Positions 1 through 5,719 of a DNA stretch of 7,140 bases are shown here, in pieces (the stretch's first letter is position 1; each line of letters begins with the position of its first letter). Source of the DNA: Deltaproteobacteria bacterium. GTDB lineage: Bacteria; Desulfobacterota_B; Binatia; UBA9968. Below the pieces are notes generated by a model. That model worked only from the letters and a program-made list of their open reading frames with translations. It did no database searches and was not told where the DNA came from. The stretch covers positions 1 through 7,140 of the forward strand of contig VBKY01000336.1 in assembly GCA_005879255.1 (NCBI GenBank). The letters are read 5' to 3'. The position numbers were made by a program, and so were the translations under genes.

Positions 1-203
1 ATGGAATCTCCTCTTCGGGGTTACTTCTCGTTTCTCGCGTTTATCATCGCTAGAGATCTGTGGCTAGCACAACACGCATTTTTCGACATCCGCTGCGGCA
101 CCGATGACTATCAAATCATGCAAGGCCGCGTCAATGTAGAGTGTTCCGAGGTATTGTTTCAACGCACTTGCCAGATCTTCGAGTCCTGGATAGGGTAGGC
201 CAC
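1..203. other. Left-edge region without a supported gene
   Basis: This stretch lies upstream of the first amidohydrolase. A plus-strand frame is open from base 1 to the stop at 196-198 (65 codons), but it begins at the window edge, its predicted peptide resembles no family I recognise, and it has no visible ribosome-binding site. It could be the tail of an upstream gene, or chance. The only signal I would use is the weak purine stretch at 192-199 (AGGG and AGG), 4-8 bases before the ATG at 204, which can serve as the ribosome-binding site of the next gene. No convincing promoter was recognised. Confidence 0.3.
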
Positions 204-1373
204 ATGGAAATTAAATACGGACTGATCAGCGCGGACTCCCACGCGGCATTCGACCGAGACACCTTCACCTCCCGGATGTCGACAACCAAATGGGGCGACC
301 GCATTCCGCATGTGGCTGCGACACAAGGCAACGGAAAACCAAGCGATGGTTGGAGCATTTATGGCCGCCCGCCGCGCGGCAGCGTGTGCAACTGCCCGGC
401 GGTAATGGGCGACCCCTTTCCTACATGGCCGACGCTCTGGGAGGAAGTGCCGCGGATGGCGTACGATCCGAAGGAGCGGCTGAAGGCGTTGGACATCGAC
501 CGCGTCGATGCCGAGGTGCTCTTTCCCAATCCGCCCGGTGGCTCGTTTTACGAATTCGGCGACGTCGAGTTTGAATTCGCCGTCGTCCAGGCCTACAACG
601 ACGCGTTAGCGGATTGGCGGCGCGTAAGCGACCGCTATCTGCCACTCGTGATCCTTCCCTATTTGAGCGATCCCAAGATCATTGCGCGCGAAATCGAGCG
701 CGCTGTGATCAACGGCCATCGCGGCGTGAACGTCGCCGGCAAAATGCCCAAGGGACTCCCCCACCTTGCTGCCCCACATTGGTCTCCGGTTTGGGATGTT
801 TGCCAGCAATTGAACGTACCCATTCATTTTCATGGTTCGGCGGGACTCGATACCGCCGCGTCGGCAAAAAAATGGAGTGGCTATTCACCCCGGCAAGCCC
901 ATTCGGCATCGACCAGCACCTCTTCGGTCACGCCGGCGCAAATCATTCCTCATTTTATTTTCTCCGGCATCACGGAACAATTTCCGCGGCTCAAGCTGGT
1001 TTTTGCCGAGGCCGGAATCGGCGGACTCAACTACGTGCTGGCGGCCTGCGACCACGAGTGGGAATGCCGCCATCTCTGGACCGAAGGCATTTCCACGCGC
1101 CCGAGTGAGACCGTGCGCCGCCAGATGTATGTCAACTTCTGGTTCGAAGCCGAAGGCATCAAGCTCCGCGAAGAAATCGGCATCGACAACCTGATGTGGG
1201 AGGCGGACTTTCCGCACGTGGCCTCCTACTACCCGCGCTCCTGGGACGCCATCGAACGCGTCCTGGAAGGCGTGTCTGCGGATGATCGCCGCAAGCTCCT
1301 CTACGAGAACGCGCTGCGCGTCTACGACATCGAAGCCACCGTCTCGGCACGCAGAGCTGCCAGTTCCCCCTGA
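204..1373 (+). CDS. Amidohydrolase 2 family metal-dependent hydrolase, intact motifs
   Basis: A 389-residue cytoplasmic protein of the amidohydrolase 2 superfamily (TIM-barrel metal enzymes including ACMSD and LigW-type decarboxylases, which hydrolyse or decarboxylate carboxylated substrates). Visible motifs are the N-terminal D-x-H metal motif (Asp11, His13), a mid-barrel HFHG (His208, His210), FAEAG with Glu269, and the closing EADFPH motif with Asp335 and His338, all as expected for an active enzyme. There is no signal peptide. The start at 204 is chosen over the ATG at 141 because MEIKYGLIS aligns with MQLNHGLIS of the paralogue just downstream and follows a purine-rich stretch (192-199); the 21 extra residues have no counterpart. 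It is the first gene of a three-gene co-directional run; the next gene starts 59 bp after its stop. Family assignment is firm; substrate and reaction are unknown. Confidence 0.92.
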   Translation: MEIKYGLISADSHAAFDRDTFTSRMSTTKWGDRIPHVAATQGNGKPSDGWSIYGRPPRGSVCNCPAVMGDPFPTWPTLWEEVPRMAYDPKERLKALDIDRVDAEVLFPNPPGGSFYEFGDVEFEFAVVQAYNDALADWRRVSDRYLPLVILPYLSDPKIIAREIERAVINGHRGVNVAGKMPKGLPHLAAPHWSPVWDVCQQLNVPIHFHGSAGLDTAASAKKWSGYSPRQAHSASTSTSSVTPAQIIPHFIFSGITEQFPRLKLVFAEAGIGGLNYVLAACDHEWECRHLWTEGISTRPSETVRRQMYVNFWFEAEGIKLREEIGIDNLMWEADFPHVASYYPRSWDAIERVLEGVSADDRRKLLYENALRVYDIEATVSARRAASSP

Positions 1374-1432
1374 CACGATTTGAACGGCTTGAACGATTTG
1401 AACTTTTTATATTAATGGAAGGGCGAGCTTTC
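1374..1432 (+). repeat. 9-bp periodic repeat (TGRAACNNN) in the gap between amidohydrolases
   Basis: After the stop codon the gap holds three consecutive 9-bp units starting TGAAC at 1381, 1390 and 1399, preceded by a degenerate unit at 1371-1380 that overlaps the stop codon. The last unit, TGAACTTTT (1399-1407), is identical to the last unit of a similar array at 5668-5712. An AT-rich patch (1403-1415) follows, and then the GGAAGGG ribosome-binding site (1417-1423) of the next gene. The repeat is seen directly; its function is unknown. Confidence 0.7.
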
Positions 1433-2560
1433 ATGCAATTGAATCACGGCTTGATCAGCGTCGATGACCACATCCAGGAACCGCCGGACCTTTGGACCAA
1501 CCGGCTATCAAAGGGCCGCTGGGACGATCGCATCCCGCACGTCGAGCGCGCCGCCGACGGCGCCGAGCGTTGGGTAGTCGATGGGCAGGTGCTCCTCGAC
1601 GGCGGCCCCGCGCGGGCGGCGGCGCTGATGGCGGATCGCAATCATGAGCCCAGCCGTTGGCAGGAGGTCCCGCCAGCTGCCTATCGCCCGACGGAACGGC
1701 TTAAAGCCATGGACGCGGCGGGCGTAGACTATTCGGTGCTTTACCCGACGGTGGCAGGGTCGGCGGGACAAAATTTCGCGCGGCTGAAAGATCCCGACCT
1801 GGAGCTCGCTTGCGTGCAGGCTTACAACGACTGGCTGATCGAAGAATGGGCCGGCGCCAGCGAGCGATTCATCCCGCAGTGCATTGTGCCCGTCTGGCCG
1901 CCGGAGGCGACCGTGGCCGAGATCCAGCGCGCCGTTACGAAGGGTCATCGCGGAGTTATTTTTCCCGCCGTGCCGATGGACCTGAGAGATGTCCCGCATG
2001 TCGCGGGACCGGAATATGATCTCGTATGGGAGACCTGCGCGAACTTAAACGTGCCTCTCTGTCTCCATGCCGGCGCCTCGCCTAAGTTGCAGTATGCGCC
2101 CTACCCCGGCCTGACGCCTACGCTGGCGGAAGCGCTGAACGCGGTGACCAAGCCGGTGTCGAGCGTGTTCGTCCTCGGCCTCTATCTCTTCTCCCGCGTA
2201 TTGCTAAGGCATCCAAAATTGCGGGTGGTACTGGCGGAAAGCGCGCTGAGCTGGGGCATGCTTTATCTGGAATGGGCCGATCACCAGTTTGACCATGACG
2301 GCCTTGCCCGTGAAGGATATGAGCTGAAGCCGTCTGACATGTTTCGCCGGCAGTGCTATTTGAACGGGTGGTTCGACCAGATCGCGCCTTTCGAACCCTA
2401 TCTCGGCGCCGAGCACATTCTCTGGTCCACGAATTTCCCGTCCGCGACGTCCACGTGGCCGCGAACGCGCGAAACCATCGATCGCTGCTTCCAAGGCGTT
2501 TCGGCGGAAACGCGGGAGAAGGTGCTGTGGCGCAATGCCGCGAAGCTCTATCGGCTGTGA
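1433..2560 (+). CDS. Amidohydrolase 2 family paralogue with altered final catalytic motif
   Basis: A 375-residue protein colinear with the preceding amidohydrolase: same opening (xxGLISxDxH), same RWDDRIPH/KWGDRIPH block, AYND, GHRGV, NVPxxxH, and the E at residue 269 in LAESA. The D-x-H motif is kept (Asp11, His13), as is His212. The closing motif, normally (S/A)DFPH, reads STNFPS: Asn334 replaces the catalytic/metal Asp and Ser337 replaces the His, confirmed codon by codon (AAT and TCC). It may therefore be catalytically altered or a non-catalytic partner of the first protein; a different mechanism is also possible. The start is 1433 rather than 1415 because it matches the paralogue's start and has GGAAGGG 9 bases upstream, while 1415 has only AT-rich sequence before it. 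The gene is otherwise full length with no frameshift. The next gene begins 48 bp downstream. Confidence 0.92.
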   Translation: MQLNHGLISVDDHIQEPPDLWTNRLSKGRWDDRIPHVERAADGAERWVVDGQVLLDGGPARAAALMADRNHEPSRWQEVPPAAYRPTERLKAMDAAGVDYSVLYPTVAGSAGQNFARLKDPDLELACVQAYNDWLIEEWAGASERFIPQCIVPVWPPEATVAEIQRAVTKGHRGVIFPAVPMDLRDVPHVAGPEYDLVWETCANLNVPLCLHAGASPKLQYAPYPGLTPTLAEALNAVTKPVSSVFVLGLYLFSRVLLRHPKLRVVLAESALSWGMLYLEWADHQFDHDGLAREGYELKPSDMFRRQCYLNGWFDQIAPFEPYLGAEHILWSTNFPSATSTWPRTRETIDRCFQGVSAETREKVLWRNAAKLYRL

Positions 2561-2597
2561 GAACAAACACCATCCCATTCAAAACGAATCGTCTAAC

Positions 2598-2604
2598 GGA
2601 GAAG
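2598..2604 (+). promoter_or_regulatory. Ribosome-binding site of the selenoprotein gene
   Basis: GGAGAAG, with GGAG ending 7 bases before the ATG at 2609. It fixes the start of the recoded gene. No comparable site precedes the candidate internal starts after the UGA (TTG 2978, ATG 3008, ATG 3044), which supports a single translation unit. Confidence 0.75.
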
Positions 2605-2608
2605 CGAT

Positions 2609-4210
2609 ATGAGAGTCTTTTCGCCCGTTGTTTCAAGGCGAGGCAAATCTTTTCCCATAGCCGCGCGCGAGCGCAGCTTGGACGGACAGATTTGGGGCTT
2701 TGTCGACACCAGTAAAGTCAATGCCGACCGCTTTATCGAAAAATTGCAGGCAGCGATCAAGAAGTTACATCGTCCCAAAGATTTTGTCGTGGTCCGAAAA
2801 GAAGCTCCTGGTTTTCCATTAGCTCCAGAGCAAATCGGCGTTTTGGAAAAGTGCGGTTTTGTAGTTTTTTGCTTCGGCGATTGAGGCACCTCTCTGTCCT
2901 GGAGTGTCCAGGACGCCAAAGACCTGGAACGAAGGGGGATCCCAACCGTAACAATCTGCAGCGCTCCCTTTCTAAAATTGGGCCGATCTCAAGCCCAGAA
3001 CTCCGGAATGCCTTCGATTCCCTTCGTGAAAATTCTCCATCCCATGGCAACGGCTTCCAGCGAAGCTATCGACAAACAGGTCGAAGAAGCCCTCTCTCAG
3101 ATTCGTGAGGCCCTGCAAAGTTCCAGCGCGCCACAAGAGCCGACTCGATCTGGACTCAACGGCAGCGCGGAAGACCGAGTGGAAGTCGAAGGTGGCGTCG
3201 ATGAAATCAACGAGCTGTTCCATGAACAGGGATGGACCGACGGCCTACCCGTCATCCCGCCCACCGACGAAAATGTCCGTGCCATGCTGTCCCATTCGCC
3301 ATTTTCAGCCGATGAGGAACTTGGATTGTTGCCTCCTTCGATGATTCCCGTCACAGCACGGAAGCTAGCGGTCAATGTCGTGATGGCGGGATGCGCGCCT
3401 GACTTTTTCCCGGTAATTCTGGCGGCGGTGGAGGGATTGCTCGATGAAAATCTTTCTCTCTACAGTATGCAGACGGCGACCAATGCAACAGCGCCGCTTC
3501 TCATCGTCAATGGCCCGCTGGCGAAAACGCTGTGTCTTAATTCCGGAGCAAACGTCTTCGGCCCGGGAAACCGCGCAAATGCGACGATTGGACGCGCCAT
3601 CCGATTGATACTGCTGAACATCGGTGGTGAAATTCCCGGCGTTTCTGATCCCTCGACCCACGGCCAGCCGGGGAAATACACGTTTTGCATCGCCGAGGCT
3701 GCAGACGAAAGCCCTTGGGAGCCCTTGAGCGTGGAGCAGGGATACCCGAACGACCAGAGCACCGTATCTTTGATCGGCGCCGGCGGGCCGCAAAATATTT
3801 TTACTTATGGATGTCGAGATGCGAAAGAAATTCTCGCAACTTTCGTTGGCACGCTTTGTGGCCTCGGCCATAACAACATTATTTTTCCTACCGGCCCGCT
3901 CCTTGTTGTAGGTCCGGAACATGCCGGCGTGCTTGCGCGAGATGGTTTCAGCAAAAAAAATGTCAAACAATTCCTCTTCGACAATGCCCGCATTCCGCTA
4001 TCGCGCTTTTCAGATGGGACCAAACGGGGAATTCTTGAACGTCGCTCGCGCTGGTTCGAAGTGGTTGGCGATCACGAGCGCATAGGCATCGCCGATCGTC
4101 CGGAAGATATCACGATCGTGGTAGCGGGCGGTCAAGGAATTCACTCCCAGTTCGTGCCCACAGCGTTCAGCAAAAAAGTCGTAACCAAAATCATCAGACA
4201 AAAAATTTAA
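2609..4210 (+). CDS. UGSC-family selenoprotein with in-frame UGA (Sec92) and large C-terminal domain
   Basis: One 533-residue protein, if the UGA at 2882-2884 is read as selenocysteine; conventional calling splits it into a 91-codon ORF and an ORF from TTG 2978. Both parts share a frame, with no other stop between them. The N-terminal domain (about 1-146) fits the UGSC (seleno)protein family as I remember it: SLDGQIWGFVDTSKVNAD, then VVFCFGD-Sec-GTS, then SWSVQDAKDLERRGIPT and a closing HPMA. A charged linker (about 150-195) follows. The C-terminal domain (about 197-533) has GWTDGLPVIPPT (208-219), AVNVVMAGC (254-262), NGP, GPGNRANATIGRA, GKYTFC and PWEPL; I recall such blocks in proteins linked to UGSC domains but know no biochemical activity for them. 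Canonical U-G-S-C reads U-G-T-S here, so the motif cysteine is missing; Cys88, four residues before Sec, and Cys82 and Cys117 are nearby. There is no signal peptide, so a cytoplasmic thiol/selenol redox role is inferred. It is the last gene of the plus-strand group. Sec machinery must be encoded elsewhere. Confidence 0.88.
2882..2914 (+). promoter_or_regulatory. UGA selenocysteine codon and bacterial SECIS hairpin
   Basis: The in-frame TGA (2882-2884) is followed by a perfect stem-loop: GTCCTGG (2896-2902), loop AGTGT (2903-2907), CCAGGAC (2908-2914). The loop G is the 23rd base counting the U of UGA as 1, followed by U at 24. This is the spacing I recall for the G23-U24 pair of the E. coli fdhF SECIS that SelB recognises, and it satisfies the bSECIS rule of a G in the first two loop bases. 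The stem lacks the bulged U of fdhF. No T-run follows, so it is not a terminator. Confidence 0.85.
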
Positions 4211-4236
4211 GAAAGGAGGAAATGTCAGCTCTGTAG
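4211..4236 (+). promoter_or_regulatory. Orphan Shine-Dalgarno sequence with a four-codon ORF
   Basis: Directly after the selenoprotein stop, AAAGGAGG (4212-4219) precedes an ATG at 4222-4224 by two bases. The reading frame encodes only Met-Ser-Ala-Leu before TAG at 4234-4236 and overlaps the 3' end of the opposing prpD-like gene. It looks like the ribosome-binding site of a former downstream gene that was lost when the convergent gene block was joined here. Chance, or a tiny regulatory peptide, cannot be excluded. Confidence 0.35.
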
Positions 4237-5571
4237 TTCTTTCATCAATGGCCGAATGCTCTTCGCGCTCTCCAATTCCCGGATCCGTTCCTTTAACCGG
4301 CGCGCTTTTTCTTTACCCCATTTCGGGGTAACGAGCCCATCGAACTTCTCCTCGATCTCGTCCTCTTTCATCGGCTCGTGCCAAACCTCTTGCTGCAGAA
4401 CCCTACCTTCTTTGGTGGTCACGATAATGATCGCATGGCGTCCGTGCTCCAGGTCCTGCCAGTCCTCTCTTCCGACAAACCGTATCCGTTCTCGCATCTT
4501 TTCAACGGCAGGGTCCCTGATGGCGCTGCCATCATGAAGACTATAGAAATCTAGCCTGCCCTGCGCCGCGGCGATTGCGCAGACCATTTCTCCCGAAATA
4601 GACGCGTGCCGGGTGGTCGGTATCCGCTGGACGCTGCGTTTAGGAATGTGAATTTCGATTGCACCGACGTCTTCAGACTGGATTCGATTCTGCTCGATTA
4701 TCGCAAACAGTCCCTGCAAGTAAGTCTGATTCGGGCTTCCTACCGGATAGCGCTTATGCATGACATCAGTAATGGCATAATAATGCCCAAGGTCCCGGAT
4801 CATTTCCGCAACGACGTCCGTGATGCCGAGGAACGCGTCGAAAAAGCCGAACTTGCCGTCTAGAATATCGACTGGAACGAAGCAGCCCTTGCGCGCCAGC
4901 AGCGCAGCCGTCACGCCGTTTCTGTTGGCCGCGGCTACTTGGAATGTTTTTCCCATATGTCCTGGATCTTTGGTCATATTGTCCGGTCCGGCCGCCTGGT
5001 AGGCGGCGAGACCAAGAGTTCTTTGAATCGATTCGCGATCGAGATCCAAAAGCAGCGCAGCCGTCACGCCGGAAGCGAGAGTTCCGGCTACTGAAGTATG
5101 ATAAAAACGCCGGCTGATGTAATCGCGCTCCCGGTAAAGAACCGTCATCAATCGACCCCCGAGTTCATAGCCCAAAGCAACGGCGCGAAGAAAATCGCTC
5201 CCGGTCACATCGACCCACTCGCCGACCGTGAGTGCGGTGGGCACCGTTCCCGCAGCCACGTGGCCGCCGGAAGAGCTCAAGTGAACCGGGTCTACTTCGT
5301 CGCCATGAGCCATCGCACCATTGGCCATGGCGGCGCCGATCACGCTGCTCCGAAGATTGTGATTGATGATCGTACAGTCCGGACGGTCGGACATCTCTTC
5401 AACTAATTCAACGATCGCTCTCACTTCGGGAAGCTGGGAGCAGGCAACCATACATCCCAACGAATCGAAAACGACATCGAGGGTTTTATTGCGCACCGGG
5501 ACCGGCAGCTGATCGTATCGAATCGAGCATAGCCACTCCGCCAACTTTTCTGTCACCGTCTCATTAGGCAT
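4225..5571 (-). CDS. MmgE/PrpD family protein (2-methylcitrate dehydratase-like)
   Basis: A 448-residue cytoplasmic protein of the MmgE/PrpD superfamily, which includes 2-methylcitrate dehydratase, cis-aconitate decarboxylase and iminodisuccinate epimerase. Family landmarks run in order: an N-terminal helical domain, GAAMANGAMAHGDEVD (79-94, the usual AH-x-x-x-x-D block), GGHVAAGTVPTAL, HTSVAGT (158-164), GKTFQVAAANRNGVTAALLA (207-226) and MHKRYPVGSPNQ (271-282). In the last block a Gln stands where 2-methylcitrate dehydratases typically have a His, so I do not assign the prpD reaction. The ATG at 5571 is preferred because its transcript has AAAGGTGG (5583-5576) 4 bases upstream; a TTG at 5607 would add 12 residues encoded by repeat sequence, and its AGGAGG is 13 bases away. 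It lies downstream of tctC on the same strand, which suggests it metabolises the transported compound. Full length, no frameshift seen. Confidence 0.93.
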   Translation of the reverse strand: MPNETVTEKLAEWLCSIRYDQLPVPVRNKTLDVVFDSLGCMVACSQLPEVRAIVELVEEMSDRPDCTIINHNLRSSVIGAAMANGAMAHGDEVDPVHLSSSGGHVAAGTVPTALTVGEWVDVTGSDFLRAVALGYELGGRLMTVLYRERDYISRRFYHTSVAGTLASGVTAALLLDLDRESIQRTLGLAAYQAAGPDNMTKDPGHMGKTFQVAAANRNGVTAALLARKGCFVPVDILDGKFGFFDAFLGITDVVAEMIRDLGHYYAITDVMHKRYPVGSPNQTYLQGLFAIIEQNRIQSEDVGAIEIHIPKRSVQRIPTTRHASISGEMVCAIAAAQGRLDFYSLHDGSAIRDPAVEKMRERIRFVGREDWQDLEHGRHAIIIVTTKEGRVLQQEVWHEPMKEDEIEEKFDGLVTPKWGKEKARRLKERIRELESAKSIRPLMKELQS

Positions 5572-5575
5572 ACAT

Positions 5576-5583
5576 CCACCTTT
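5576..5583 (-). promoter_or_regulatory. Ribosome-binding site of the MmgE/PrpD-like gene
   Basis: On the minus strand this reads AAAGGTGG, 4 bases before the ATG at 5571. It decides the start against the in-frame TTG at 5607. Confidence 0.6.
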
Positions 5584-5588
5584 GGTGA

Positions 5589-5607
5589 ATTGGTTCAAAA
5601 TGTTCAA
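5589..5607 (-). repeat. Two units of the 9-bp TGRAACNNN repeat on the minus strand
   Basis: On the minus strand two successive 9-bp units start TGAAC at 5606 and 5597 (TGAACATTT and TGAACCAAT). They belong to the same repeat class as 1381-1407 and 5668-5712 but are inverted relative to the latter, so the two arrays flank the GC-rich palindrome at 5618-5666. They sit immediately upstream of the prpD-like gene's ribosome-binding site. Confidence 0.55.
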
Positions 5608-5617
5608 GCTGTTTGGG

Positions 5618-5666
5618 CCCCCTCCTTAATTCTCCCCCGCGACGCGGGGGAGGAAATAGGTGGGGG
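5618..5666. repeat. Long imperfect GC-rich palindrome between tctC and the prpD-like gene
   Basis: The core is a perfect 9-bp stem (CTCCCCCGC at 5632-5640 with GCGGGGGAG at 5644-5652) and a 3-base loop. Outer arms 5618-5626 and 5658-5666 pair in 8 of 9 positions, separated from the core by a mostly unpaired 5-base bulge on each side. No T-run follows the stem on either strand, so a classical intrinsic terminator is unlikely. A REP-like or other dispersed palindromic element, or an mRNA-processing or stabilising hairpin between two genes of one transcript, fits better. Confidence 0.65.
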
Positions 5667-5667
5667 T

Positions 5668-5712
5668 TGGAACGATTGGAACTTTTGGAACGACTGGAAC
5701 CAATGAACTTTT
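5668..5712 (+). repeat. Five-unit 9-bp tandem repeat (TGRAACNNN)
   Basis: Five consecutive units start TGGAAC or TGAAC at 5668, 5677, 5686, 5695 and 5704. The first six bases are conserved and the last three vary (GAT, TTT, GAC, CAA; the last unit is TGAACTTTT). The array fills the space between the palindrome and the stop codon of tctC. It shares its unit with the gap between the two amidohydrolases, 4 kb away. It has no coding capacity that I can support. Confidence 0.75.
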
Positions 5713-5719
5713 GGCCAGG

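Noticed and set aside
141..203. Longer first amidohydrolase starting at ATG 141
   Set aside because: The 21 extra residues have no counterpart in the paralogue, and the start at 204 aligns with its start.
1415..1432. Start of the second amidohydrolase at ATG 1415
   Set aside because: Only AT-rich sequence precedes it; ATG 1433 has GGAAGGG upstream and matches the paralogue's N-terminus.
2609..2884. Standalone 91-residue protein ending at the UGA, and a separate gene starting at TTG 2978
   Set aside because: Both parts are in one frame, the UGSC domain would be cut in the middle, the second part lacks a ribosome-binding site, and a SECIS-like hairpin follows the UGA.
2883..2892. Small inverted repeat GAGG-CA-CCTC overlapping the UGA
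   Set aside because: A 2-base loop is too tight for a stable hairpin, and it would compete only weakly with the 7-bp stem downstream.
2896..2914. Perfect hairpin read as an intrinsic terminator after the short ORF
   Set aside because: It is followed by GCCAAAGACC with no T-run, and by an open coding frame; its spacing and loop fit a bacterial SECIS better.
3365..3970. Antisense 201-codon open frame on the minus strand
   Set aside because: It lies wholly inside the C-terminal domain of the selenoprotein gene, shows no family motifs and is explained as a shadow of that frame. Other long antisense frames (for example 885-1376 and 2118-2636) were rejected likewise.
5572..5607. TTG start of the prpD-like gene at 5607
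   Set aside because: The extra 12 residues are encoded by intergenic repeat units, and the AGGAGG is 13 bases away; ATG 5571 has AAAGGTGG close by.
5632..5652. GC-rich hairpin as a rho-independent terminator of tctC
   Set aside because: No T-run follows on the minus or plus strand; kept as a palindromic repeat.
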